From the NCBI GenBank assembly GCA_023391815.1, contig JAEWAF010000089.1:16143-80142 (forward strand): 64,000 bases of DNA, given 5' to 3'. A program made the translations under genes and the position numbers. Source of the DNA: Pseudomonadota bacterium. GTDB taxonomy: Bacteria; Pseudomonadota; Gammaproteobacteria; Steroidobacterales; Steroidobacteraceae. This document shows positions 1-7,372 of the stretch, one piece after another (within the stretch, counting starts at the first letter, position 1; each line of letters begins with the position of its first letter). The notes beneath the pieces are model-generated. The model had not been told where the DNA came from. It was given only the letters and a program-made list of their open reading frames with translations, and searched no databases.

Positions 1-17
1 CGAGGGATCGAGGGGGC

Positions 18-752
18 ATGGCGGCGGATAAACGACCGGACAACGACCTGTTGCGGCTGCTGAGCGAGCCGGACTTCGCATTGTTCCAGCGGCGCGTCGA
101 CTGGTTCGGCGCGCACGCCGATCAGGTGCTGTACAGCCCCGGCGATTCGATCGGCACCGTGTATTTCCCTTGTGGGCCTAGCGTCGCTTCATTCCGAGTG
201 GTTACCGAGGACGGGCGGGAAATCGAGACCGTGCTGGTCGGCAAGGAGGGGGCGGTGGGCGGCATCGTCAGTCAGGGCGACGTGCCCGCGTTCACTCGCA
301 TCGTGGTGCAGTTCGGCGGGCCGTTTCTGCGTTTGCGGGTGGAAGACTTGCATGCGATCCAACAGCAATCGCGTTACGCCGCGCATTTGTTTGCCCGTTA
401 TGCGGACTGCCTGCTGGCGCAGATCTTCCAGTCCACCGCCTGTAACGCCGCTCATTCCATCGAGCAGCGACTGGCGAAATGGATCATCGATGCGATGGAC
501 CGGCGCGACGATCGGGACCTGCCGTTGACTCATGCACAGCTGGCCGCGATGGTGGGCATAGGAAGAAATTATGCGAGCCGGCTGCTACAGGTGTTTCGAG
601 CCGCCGGCCTGATTCAGACCCGGCGCGGCGGCCTGCGAATCACGGATCTCGCGGGGCTCGAGCAGCGGGCCTGTCGCTGTCACAACGTCGTCAAACAGCA
701 TTTCCAGCGCGTGTTGTTAGGGGTCTACCCTAACGCGAGGCCGATAGCGTAA
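18..752 (+). CDS. Crp/Fnr-family transcriptional regulator
   Basis: This 244-residue protein is a cytoplasmic DNA-binding regulator. Residues about 20-130 look like the beta roll of the cyclic-nucleotide-binding fold (LYSPGDSIGTVYFP, then VLVGKEGAVGG). Residues 168-212 form a Crp-type winged helix-turn-helix (LTHAQLAAMVGIGRNYASRL, then GLIQTRRGGLRITD). The Arg-Ser pair that holds cAMP in true CRP is not evident, and there is no Fnr-type N-terminal cysteine cluster, so the ligand is unknown; a Cys-x-Cys-His group sits at 219-222. The ATG at 18 is preceded by two GAGGG stretches (2-6 and 10-14). A kinase gene follows on the same strand after 127 bases, but the two need not share a transcript. 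The fold call is firm; the signal and targets are not known. Confidence 0.85.
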   Translation: MAADKRPDNDLLRLLSEPDFALFQRRVDWFGAHADQVLYSPGDSIGTVYFPCGPSVASFRVVTEDGREIETVLVGKEGAVGGIVSQGDVPAFTRIVVQFGGPFLRLRVEDLHAIQQQSRYAAHLFARYADCLLAQIFQSTACNAAHSIEQRLAKWIIDAMDRRDDRDLPLTHAQLAAMVGIGRNYASRLLQVFRAAGLIQTRRGGLRITDLAGLEQRACRCHNVVKQHFQRVLLGVYPNARPIA

Positions 753-879
753 AAAAAACCGGCGGTGGTCTTGGGCGATCCCGAGCGCCAGGACCAAAAG
801 ACATTTTTTTGAGATGCGCCGCGCAGGGCGGCGCGGGTCTCATGCCAGAATAGCGGTACAAATTCCGCAATCGAGTGGC
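753..879 (+). other. Leader region with hairpin before the kinase gene
   Basis: This spacer holds an A8 tract just after the regulator stop codon, a T7 run at 804-810, and immediately after it a hairpin at 811-841. The hairpin's core stem is GCGCCGC (816-822) pairing with GCGGCGC (828-834), extended by GAGA (811-814) pairing with TCTC (838-841). The T run precedes the hairpin, so it is not a standard intrinsic terminator on the plus strand. On the minus strand the hairpin would be followed by A, not T. It may be a 5' leader structure of the kinase mRNA. I see no clear sigma-70 promoter. Confidence 0.35.
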
Positions 880-3450
880 ATGTCGACCGAAGCCCTTTTT
901 CCCAAGCTCCGTATCGGATCGCGGCTGGGGCCTTACCGCCTCATCGAGCTGATCGGTCGTGGCGGCATGGGAGAGGTGTATCAGGCCGAGCGCGCCGACG
1001 ATCACTACCAATCGCGCGTCGCCATCAAGCTGGTGCGCGTCGATCATGACGCTTCCCGGGTCGCCTGGCGATTTCGTTCCGAGCGGCAGATTCTCGCCCA
1101 GCTGGAACATCCCAATATCGCCCGTCTGATCGACGGCGGCGCCACCGACGAGGGCGTGCCTTACCTGGTCATGGAGCTGATCGCCGGTCAGCCCATCGAC
1201 GTGTATTGCGAAGAGCGCCAGCTCACGGTGGAGCAGCGAGTCCGCCTGTTCCTGCAGGTCTGCGCGGCGGTGAGTTTCGCGCATCAGCGCCTGGTCGTGC
1301 ACCGGGATCTGAAGCCCGGCAACATCCTGGTCACCGCCGAAGGCACCGTGAAGCTGCTGGATTTCGGTATCGCCAAGCTGCTCGAAACGGAGCCGGCGAC
1401 GACGCCTTCCGACGTGACCGCGACTCATGTGCGCGTGATGACGCTGGAATATGCGAGCCCGGAGCAGGTTCGCGGCGATCCCATCACCACCGCCAGCGAT
1501 GTTTATTCGTTGGGCGTGGTGCTCTATCGACTGTTGACGGGTCGCAGCCCGTATCGCGAGGACAACGCCGCCGAGCGCGCGGTCGAGATTCTCAGCGACT
1601 CCGCGCCGAGCAAGCCGAGCACGGCTGTGAACGATACCCGCGTGCGATCAGCCTCTGGCGAGACAGCGCCGCAAGCGCAGTTCGCTCGCAAGCGAGTGCG
1701 AAGGGCATTGCAGGGCGATCTCGATAACGTGTTGCTCATGGCTTTGCGGAAGGAGCCGGAGCGCCGTTACGCGAGCGTCGACCAGTTCTCCGAAGACTTG
1801 CGCAACTACCTCGACGGCATGCCGGTGCGAGCCCGCGGCGACTCGCTGAGATATCGCGCCAGCAAGTTCATGAGCCGCCACAAGTACGCGGTGACGGCGG
1901 CAGGGTTGGCAGTGCTCGCGTTAGTGGCCGGCATCGTGACGACCACATGGCAGGCGCGAATCGCGGCCGAGCAGACGCGCATCGCTCAAGAGGAAGTCAG
2001 AAAGACACGCGCGGTCCAGTCGTTCATGACTGCGTTGTTCGAGAAGAACACTCGCCTGCAACCCGACGCGCTCAAGGCACGCAATATGCCCGTGCACGAG
2101 CTGCTGGTGGCGGCCGGCGACAAAGTCCTGCACGAGTTCAAGGACACGCCGGCGGTGCGCATGGAAGTGATGAACACCGTTGCCAAGCTGCTGATCGATA
2201 TCAACGAGTTCGAGCGGGCCAGTGCGCTGTCCCGCGAGTCGGTGAAGATCGCGCGCGAGCTGCATCTGACGAACAGCGACGCTTATATCGAAGCCTTGAT
2301 CGGCGTCGCGTATACCGGCCGATTGCTCGGTCGGGGTGAGGAAGCGGCGGAGTCTCGTGACGAAGCCTTGCGAGTGCTCGATGCGCGCAACGATCGAACA
2401 TCGCTGCTCCGAGCTCGCGCGCTCGGCACGACGATCGCGCAGTTCTCTCCCGATCCCAAGCGGGAGATTCAACTCATGACCGCGGCGGCCGAGCTGTTCA
2501 AGACGCGCTACCCGAAGGATCCGGGTCATTTCAATTCGGTGTTCGCGCTCGGTCAGTTGTACCGGACGCAAGGCGACATGCACACCGCCGTCAAGTATTT
2601 CCAGGCCGCGAGCGAAGTGTTTCAACAATCGGGTCTGCAGGCATACAGCGATCTGGGCTCCAGCTACGCGTGGGCGGCGTTTTGCGAGATGCAGCTGGGC
2701 CGGGTCGACGACGCCTTGCGCGATTACGAGAAGGGCATCGGCCTGCTGCGCCAGCATGTCGGCGATGTTTCGATCTACACGCGCATTCATCTTGGCCTGT
2801 ACGGCCAGGCACTGCACCTGGCGGGCAAGATCGAACAGGCGCATGAATATTTCGACCTGGTGCTCACGCCCGAGCAGGTTGCCCATCCGACCGCGGTCGA
2901 GTTCGATACGGCCGTGTACAAGGCGCACGGATTGTTTCAGGAAGGCCATCCCAAAGAAGCGCTGGCGGTGCTCGAGCCGTATCGCGACCATTGGCTGGAG
3001 TTCGGCCGACGCTTCGTCCCCAACGGAGTTCAGTATCTGGCTGTGCGCGCTCGCGCGCTGGCTGTGCAAGGCAAGATCGCGATGGCCAAGGCCGAGCTGT
3101 CGCACGTGACCGAGCTGCCGCAGTTCTATGGGATTCCGGCGCAGAAGTCGGATCGTTATCTCGCGGCCTTCATCGACGTCGCGCTGGCCGACAACGATCT
3201 ACCCACGGCGCGTGCGGCGTTGTCGCAGCATGGGCCGCTCGACGTTCCCGAGCAGTTCGATCTCGATTATCTGGCACTGGCGACGCAGACCGTGCGCTTG
3301 AAAGCGCGCATGGGCGATGGTCACGGCGCGCTTGAGCTGGCCGACAAGGCGCTGGCCCATTTGGCGGAGCATGGCGGCAAGTCGAACTTCGCGTTCGTGC
3401 GACGTGATCTCCAGCAGGCGCGCGATGCAGCCGCGCGCGCTGGCCAATAA
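880..3450 (+). CDS. Membrane-anchored serine/threonine protein kinase with TPR-like C-terminus
   Basis: This 856-residue kinase is of the bacterial PknB/Hanks type. The glycine loop is IGRGGMGEVYQAE, the ATP-anchoring lysine is K50 (VAIKLV), the catalytic loop is HRDLKPGN from residue 141, and DFG begins at 161, so all key catalytic residues are present. One hydrophobic helix at about 336-357 follows the kinase domain and should place the remaining 500 residues outside the cytoplasm. That part is all helical with repeated A/L/Y/G positions like tetratricopeptide repeats (for example FNSVFALGQLYRTQGDM and AYSDLGSSYAWAAFCEMQLG). The start at 880 is chosen because the kinase fold begins about 18 residues later; an in-frame ATG at 814 would add a basic tail with no family counterpart. 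The likely role is signalling in which a TPR-mediated protein contact controls the kinase. Substrates are unknown. Confidence 0.88.
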   Translation: MSTEALFPKLRIGSRLGPYRLIELIGRGGMGEVYQAERADDHYQSRVAIKLVRVDHDASRVAWRFRSERQILAQLEHPNIARLIDGGATDEGVPYLVMELIAGQPIDVYCEERQLTVEQRVRLFLQVCAAVSFAHQRLVVHRDLKPGNILVTAEGTVKLLDFGIAKLLETEPATTPSDVTATHVRVMTLEYASPEQVRGDPITTASDVYSLGVVLYRLLTGRSPYREDNAAERAVEILSDSAPSKPSTAVNDTRVRSASGETAPQAQFARKRVRRALQGDLDNVLLMALRKEPERRYASVDQFSEDLRNYLDGMPVRARGDSLRYRASKFMSRHKYAVTAAGLAVLALVAGIVTTTWQARIAAEQTRIAQEEVRKTRAVQSFMTALFEKNTRLQPDALKARNMPVHELLVAAGDKVLHEFKDTPAVRMEVMNTVAKLLIDINEFERASALSRESVKIARELHLTNSDAYIEALIGVAYTGRLLGRGEEAAESRDEALRVLDARNDRTSLLRARALGTTIAQFSPDPKREIQLMTAAAELFKTRYPKDPGHFNSVFALGQLYRTQGDMHTAVKYFQAASEVFQQSGLQAYSDLGSSYAWAAFCEMQLGRVDDALRDYEKGIGLLRQHVGDVSIYTRIHLGLYGQALHLAGKIEQAHEYFDLVLTPEQVAHPTAVEFDTAVYKAHGLFQEGHPKEALAVLEPYRDHWLEFGRRFVPNGVQYLAVRARALAVQGKIAMAKAELSHVTELPQFYGIPAQKSDRYLAAFIDVALADNDLPTARAALSQHGPLDVPEQFDLDYLALATQTVRLKARMGDGHGALELADKALAHLAEHGGKSNFAFVRRDLQQARDAAARAGQ

Positions 3451-3522
3451 GTAACGTCCAGGATGGCATCGGCGTCGCATTGATACTTTGCTCGTGACTC
3501 CAGTGGATGAACCGTCAACGCG

Positions 3523-3861
3523 ATGAATCAGCCTCCCGTGCTCGACCGCAACCAGTTGCTTGAAATGACCGACGGAGAGGTGGAATTCGAGCACGAGCTG
3601 CTGAGCACCTATCGAGACAGTGCGACGCTCACTCTCGAACGGCTGCGAGCGGCATTGTCGAGCGGCGAGTTGACGGAGGCCATTCGCGAGGCGCACACGT
3701 TGAAGGGCGCCAGCCTCAATGTCGGGGCGATGGCGCTTGGCGAATGTGCCGCCGCCATCGAGAAAGCCGCACGCGGCGGCGACCTCGCTCTGGCCCGCGA
3801 GGAGGCCGGGCGGCTCGAAGCGCACGAAGCCGCGTTGTGGGCGGAGCTCGATCGGCGCTAG
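3523..3861 (+). CDS. Hpt-domain phosphotransfer protein
   Basis: This 112-residue single-domain histidine phosphotransfer protein would relay phosphate between receiver domains in the cytoplasm. The signature is AHTLKGASLNVGA with the phosphorylatable His at residue 58, within an all-helical sequence of the right size for a four-helix Hpt bundle. It lies 72 bases after the kinase gene on the same strand. It is an orphan, with no adjacent hybrid kinase, although a receiver-kinase hybrid and a CheA lie within 15 kb. The ATG at 3523 has a weak ribosome site. The start is supported because the N-terminus (LDRNQLLEMTDGEVEFEHEL) matches the usual first Hpt helix. Confidence 0.85.
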   Translation: MNQPPVLDRNQLLEMTDGEVEFEHELLSTYRDSATLTLERLRAALSSGELTEAIREAHTLKGASLNVGAMALGECAAAIEKAARGGDLALAREEAGRLEAHEAALWAELDRR

Positions 3862-3951
3862 GCCGTTCACCGCGCGCTCGACTTCAGAACGTTAACCGGT
3901 TCGCAAATGCGGGCTTTGCACCCGGGCAACTGCGGCCCCGCTGACGGTCGG

Positions 3952-3967
3952 TGGCACGCATCCTGCT
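3952..3967 (+). promoter_or_regulatory. Candidate RpoN (sigma-54) promoter for the DUF2802 gene
   Basis: TGGCAC at 3952-3957, five bases, then CTGC at 3963-3966 resembles the sigma-54 consensus TGGCAC-N5-TTGC. The invariant GG (3953-3954) and GC (3965-3966) are exactly 12 bases apart, as required. It lies 62 bases upstream of the ATG at 4029 in a 167-base spacer with no other obvious promoter. One of the four -12 bases differs from consensus. Confidence 0.5.
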
Positions 3968-4028
3968 CCTATCCTGTCGGGACCGGAGGCTCGCGCCAAA
4001 GGTTTGACGCCATCTGACGGGAGTCGCG

Positions 4029-4562
4029 ATGTTTGAAATTCTGCCCAATCCCTCGCTCGAAACGGTGTTGATCGCCGGTCGTGCGGTGTTGCTGATCGGC
4101 GCGTTTTGGGTGTTCGCGTTGGCGTTCACGCGCTGGCGTCGGGCCGACGAGCGGGATTCGCAGGCGCTGCGGGAGCAGCTGGAGCGTGCCTTCACCGAGA
4201 TGCGCAGCCTGCACGAGACCGTGACGGTCATGAGCGCGCGCATCGAAGCCATGAGCGAACGTGTCGAAACCGATGCGCGCCGTCCGCAGATGCCAGCCGT
4301 CGTCGCGCCCGCCCAGGCGCGGGGTTATGACCTGGCGCTACGCATGGCGAAGAATGGCTCGGCGGTGGAAGATCTGGTGTCGAACTGCGGCATCACGCGC
4401 CATGAAGCCGAGTTGCTCACTCGTCTGCACGCCGCGAAGTCGCAGCCGGAAGTCGCCGCCTGGCAGGCTCGCCAGCAACAGCAGGTTGCCCAGGCTCCGC
4501 AGCAGCCGCAGCCTGCGCCGACGGGTCGCAAGCGGGGTTCGTTGTTGAGCGTCGTCAGCTGA
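4029..4562 (+). CDS. DUF2802-family membrane protein, motility-associated
   Basis: This 177-residue protein has one N-terminal membrane helix (residues about 13-33, VLIAGRAVLLIGAFWVFALA). A charged coiled-coil segment follows (40-85, DSQALREQLERAFTEMRSLH and onward). Then comes a compact domain (about 100-142, RGYDLALRMAKNGSAVEDLV, then CGITRHEAELLTRLH) that fits DUF2802. The C-terminus is Gln/Pro-rich. DUF2802 genes commonly sit beside flagellar and chemotaxis genes, and here the neighbours on the opposite strand are FlhB- and FliK-like. The start has a GGGAG ribosome site seven bases upstream. The 3' end overlaps the convergent neighbour by 8 bases. The domain resembles a small helix-turn-helix-like fold, but no biochemical role can be read from the sequence. 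Confidence 0.8.
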   Translation: MFEILPNPSLETVLIAGRAVLLIGAFWVFALAFTRWRRADERDSQALREQLERAFTEMRSLHETVTVMSARIEAMSERVETDARRPQMPAVVAPAQARGYDLALRMAKNGSAVEDLVSNCGITRHEAELLTRLHAAKSQPEVAAWQARQQQQVAQAPQQPQPAPTGRKRGSLLSVVS

Positions 4563-4899
4563 AACGGGAATAACCAAGTGCCGGCAGTCGTGCGGTCTGC
4601 TCTTCAGGCCGCGCTGAGCTCGCCGGCGGCGGGCTCTTGCCCGCGACCGACCATGCGAAGGCGAGTACGTGCGCGACCGCGACGTACAGCTCTTTCGGAA
4701 TCTCCCGGCCGATATCCAACTTAGACAGCGCGCCAGCGAGCGCCGCGTCCTCCTGCAGAGGAACGTTGTGCTCGCGAGCGGTCTCGATGATCTTTTCCGC
4801 AATCTGGCCGCCGCCCTTGGCGACGACGCGAGGCGCGCCACCGCCATTGACGTTGTAATGGAGCGCGACCGCGATGGGTGGGCGGGGACGGTCGTTCAT
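4555..4899 (-). CDS. Free-standing FlhB C-terminal-domain homologue
   Basis: This 114-residue protein matches the cytoplasmic C-terminal part of the type III export switch protein FlhB/YscU: AVALHYNVNGGGAPRVVAKG, then LQEDAALAGALSKLDIGREI and ELYVAVAHVLAFAW. Full-length FlhB has four membrane helices and an autocleavable NPTH motif. This protein has neither, and its homology begins directly after where NPTH would lie, so it corresponds to the cleaved fragment. The ATG at 4899 overlaps the stop codon of the fliK-like gene (ATGA, 4896-4899), so the two are probably translationally coupled. A longer upstream reading exists but would be inside the FliK-like gene. The likely role is substrate-specificity switching or an accessory role in flagellar export. 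Confidence 0.82.
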   Translation of the reverse strand: MNDRPRPPIAVALHYNVNGGGAPRVVAKGGGQIAEKIIETAREHNVPLQEDAALAGALSKLDIGREIPKELYVAVAHVLAFAWSVAGKSPPPASSARPEEQTARLPALGYSRFS

Positions 4900-6104
4900 G
4901 CTCGTACGTCCAATAAGCGCGCGGGCCGGGCGCCGGTGTCGCCGACGGGCATGCCGTGCAAACAAACGATTCGATCGATCTCGAGTCCGGCTTCGCGCAG
5001 GATCGCTTCTAGCTCGCCGGCTCGCGCGGACAGTGCATTCACGATCGCTGGGGATTCGGCTCGCAGTTGCACGCCGACTCGGTGGCCGGACAATGTCACT
5101 TTCGCATGCAACGCGCCGACCTGGCCAAGGTCCATCGCAGCTTCGACGCTCCACGAATCGCCGCCGCCTTGCTGTTTGCGAGCCTCGTCGTGCTCGACAC
5201 GCAGGCGGAGCATGGAAGCGCGATCATCATGGCGCACGGGCAGCTCGATCAGCATCGATTGCAACGCTGGATCCGGCGCTGTGTTGGTGATCTGCGTGGT
5301 CGTGAGACGCGCGATCGCGCCTTCGGTCTGACGTGACAATTCATTGAGCTGCTGCTCGGCGCCTTCGATCATCGAGAAGGTCGCCGGCGCTGCATTCAGC
5401 GAGGTGAGCGGGCCGCGAGCGGTCGGCGGTGCCGCGTTCATCGCATTATTCGAATGCGCCGCGTTCGGACGCGCGCCGCTCTCACGCAGCGTGCGGCTCA
5501 ATGTGAGCATCAACGCTTTCAAATCGTTCACCAGCATTTTCGGATCGGCGGCGCCGCGCGACGCATCGGCGAGATTGGCCTCCAGGAAAGTGCCGGAGCG
5601 CAGGATGGCGTTCGCGAGGTTTTTAGGGTCGCCGAGGGATTCCGCATCAGGCAATGCCTGCCAGAGCTGGGCTGCGGCTTGCGTCACGGCCTTCGGCAAT
5701 TCGTCCGCGCCATGCTTTCCTTGGGCGAGCCAGGAAAGATTGGCGAGCATGAGCGCGGGACTTTCCTGTCGAGGTACGAAACGACGCATGGCATCGGCAA
5801 CGACGGTAGCTTCGCCGTCCGCCGCAACCGGTGCGGAAGAGGAAAGTGTCTCGAGTGCGAGCACCGGGCTGTTACGAAGCACGCGGACATTCAGTACCTC
5901 GCCGTTCGCAGGGCCGGCGGTATTGCCGGACGCGAGACGGGCGTTGTGACGTTGACCGCCGATATCGAGCCACAGCTGACCGCTCGCAGCGTCGCGCACG
6001 GCAATAGCCTGCAGGAGCGCGCCAACGCGCCACTCCGACAGCAGGCTCGGGCTAGTGCTCCCGGCCGGGCTGGTACTGCGAAAGTCCACCAGGTCGATAC
6101 GCAT
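4896..6104 (-). CDS. fliK: FliK-like flagellar hook-length control protein
   Basis: This 402-residue protein has a long low-complexity Ala/Ser/Asn-rich N-terminal and central part. Its C-terminal domain (about 295-400) matches the Flg_hook/FliK fold: LPVRHDDRASMLRLRVEHDE, then WSVEAAMDLGQVGALHAKVT, GHRVGVQLRAES and LREAGLEIDRIVCLHG. FliK measures hook length and triggers the export switch by contacting the FlhB C-terminal domain. A free FlhB-like domain is encoded immediately downstream with a 4-base overlap, a strong functional pairing. The gene is divergent from the chemotaxis operon and has its own FliA-type promoter at 6156-6182. It could be a second, non-canonical FliK-like protein rather than the main FliK, since no other hook genes are adjacent. 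Confidence 0.75.
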   Translation of the reverse strand: MRIDLVDFRSTSPAGSTSPSLLSEWRVGALLQAIAVRDAASGQLWLDIGGQRHNARLASGNTAGPANGEVLNVRVLRNSPVLALETLSSSAPVAADGEATVVADAMRRFVPRQESPALMLANLSWLAQGKHGADELPKAVTQAAAQLWQALPDAESLGDPKNLANAILRSGTFLEANLADASRGAADPKMLVNDLKALMLTLSRTLRESGARPNAAHSNNAMNAAPPTARGPLTSLNAAPATFSMIEGAEQQLNELSRQTEGAIARLTTTQITNTAPDPALQSMLIELPVRHDDRASMLRLRVEHDEARKQQGGGDSWSVEAAMDLGQVGALHAKVTLSGHRVGVQLRAESPAIVNALSARAGELEAILREAGLEIDRIVCLHGMPVGDTGARPARLLDVRA

Positions 6105-6155
6105 GAATGAGTCACTCGTGCGACGTGCAGTTGCAACGTGAACTGCTTCACCAAT

Positions 6156-6182
6156 TTAACGGCAGGGAATCCCCGAGCTTTA
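6156..6182 (-). promoter_or_regulatory. FliA (sigma-28) promoter for the fliK-like gene
   Basis: On the minus strand TAAAGCTC (6182-6175) is followed by exactly 11 bases and then GCCGTTAA (6163-6156). The enterobacterial consensus is TAAAGTTT-N11-GCCGATAA, so the -10 matches 7 of 8 and the -35 core TAAAG is intact. The predicted transcript starts about 45 bases before the ATG at 6104. Confidence 0.75.
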
Positions 6183-6217
6183 GCCGGCCACGGTTAAGTT
6201 GTGCGACGTGGCTCACC

Positions 6218-6244
6218 TAAAGCTGCCCCCTCATATGCCGATAT
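6218..6244 (+). promoter_or_regulatory. FliA (sigma-28) promoter of the chemotaxis operon
   Basis: TAAAGCTG (6218-6225), exactly 11 bases, then GCCGATAT (6237-6244) match the FliA consensus at 6 of 8 and 7 of 8 positions with ideal spacing. Transcription should begin near 6251. That favours the ATG at 6291 over the in-frame starts at 6201 or 6243 for the first gene. Confidence 0.78.
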
Positions 6245-6290
6245 GAATCCCGAATCTGTGAAATCAGTACTACGAGCTTTCAGCAGCGTC

Positions 6291-7007
6291 ATGAAAACAA
6301 GTAAGCGTAAACGTTCCGCCAAAGCCGCGTCGGTCACCGAGGCGTCGGGCGTGGACGTGATCAGCGCTGAAGCGCCGGTCGCTATCGAGCCCGCGCTCGA
6401 AGCTGCCGCCGAATCGGGCGCGACCTCCGTCGTCGAGTCGACGGTTGCAGTCGTCGCGAGTGACGCGGTCGCCGAAGGTTCTATCAATGAAGCCTCGGAG
6501 TTCGTCGCCGATGCTGCTACGGAGCAGGTTGCCGAGCTGGCTGCCGAAGCTCCGGTCGAACGGATTGCCGAGGGCGCCATCGAACAAACGAGCGATCTCG
6601 CTCAGGCAGTCGCTGTTGAAGCGGTCGCCGAACTCGCGGCCGAGTCCGTCGAAGCGAACGTTGCCGAAGCAAACGCTGAGCTGGCTGCCGAAGCGGTCGC
6701 ACCCGAAGCCGTCGTCGGCGAGCCCATCGTCGTGCTCGGTTCCAACTGCAGCGTCAAAGATGCCGCTGCTCTCAAGACTTCTCTATGCGCTTTCTCGAAT
6801 CACGGCGACGCCGTGACTCTCGATGTGAGCGCCGTCGAACGTGTCGATACCGCGACCATGCAGCTGCTGTGCGCCTTCGTGCGCGATCGCAGCGGTCGCA
6901 ATCAGAGTGTCACCTGGCGTGGCGAATCGCAGGCTCTGCAAGATGCAGTGCGCCTGCTCGGCGTCGGTGAGTTGCTCGGCTTCGAGACAAAAGGAGTTGC
7001 CGCATGA
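6291..7007 (+). CDS. STAS-domain protein with long Ala/Glu/Val-rich N-terminal region
   Basis: The C-terminal 90 residues (about 148-238) form a STAS domain of the anti-sigma-factor-antagonist type: IVVLGSNCSVKDAAALKTSL, then AVTLDVSAVERVDTATMQLL and RLLGVGELLGF. The expected phosphorylatable Ser/Thr position in D-x-S-x-V-x-x-(V/I)-D-T is occupied by T in VDTATMQL. The first 145 residues are a short Lys-rich stretch (KTSKRKRSAK) followed by a low-complexity region dominated by Ala, Glu and Val in loose 4-5 residue repeats (EQVAELAAEAPVERIAEGAI). This is either an extended helix or a disordered linker. The gene starts the chemotaxis operon and overlaps cheY by ATGA. The ATG at 6291 is chosen because it lies downstream of the predicted FliA transcription start; a GTG at 6201 and an ATG at 6243 are alternatives. 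It may tune CheA or CheY output or sense an input. Confidence 0.72.
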   Translation: MKTSKRKRSAKAASVTEASGVDVISAEAPVAIEPALEAAAESGATSVVESTVAVVASDAVAEGSINEASEFVADAATEQVAELAAEAPVERIAEGAIEQTSDLAQAVAVEAVAELAAESVEANVAEANAELAAEAVAPEAVVGEPIVVLGSNCSVKDAAALKTSLCAFSNHGDAVTLDVSAVERVDTATMQLLCAFVRDRSGRNQSVTWRGESQALQDAVRLLGVGELLGFETKGVAA

Positions 7008-7366
7008 CGCGGATACTGGCCGTCGACGATTCTCCTTCGATGCGCGACATGGTGCGCATCGCACTGACCAGTGCCGGCTTCGATGTGACTTCGGCCAGCG
7101 ATGGCCAGGAAGCGCTCGACCTGGCGCGCCAATCGGGCTTCGACCTGGTGCTCTCGGACGTCAACATGCCGGTGATGGATGGCATCCAGCTGATCCGCGC
7201 GCTGCGCGCCGAATCCGCCTATCGCCACATCCCCATTCTGATGCTGACCACCGAAGCGGGCCCGGACCGTAAAAAAGAAGGCAAGGACGCCGGGGCCACC
7301 GGCTGGATCGTGAAACCTTTCGATCCGGCGCAGCTGGTGGCGACTATGCATCGCGTGCTGAGGTAA
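7004..7366 (+). CDS. cheY: Chemotaxis response regulator CheY
   Basis: This 120-residue single receiver domain would be phosphorylated by CheA and act on the flagellar motor. It shows the acidic pocket VDDSP (D8, D9), the phospho-acceptor D52 (LSDVNMPVMDG), the switch Thr in MLTTEAG and the conserved Lys in WIVKPFDP. Its ATG overlaps the stop of the STAS gene (ATGA) and cheA follows after six bases, so the three are one translational unit. No cheZ is present in the window, so dephosphorylation must rely on another phosphatase or on spontaneous hydrolysis. Confidence 0.93.
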   Translation: MTRILAVDDSPSMRDMVRIALTSAGFDVTSASDGQEALDLARQSGFDLVLSDVNMPVMDGIQLIRALRAESAYRHIPILMLTTEAGPDRKKEGKDAGATGWIVKPFDPAQLVATMHRVLR

Positions 7367-7372
7367 ACAAGA

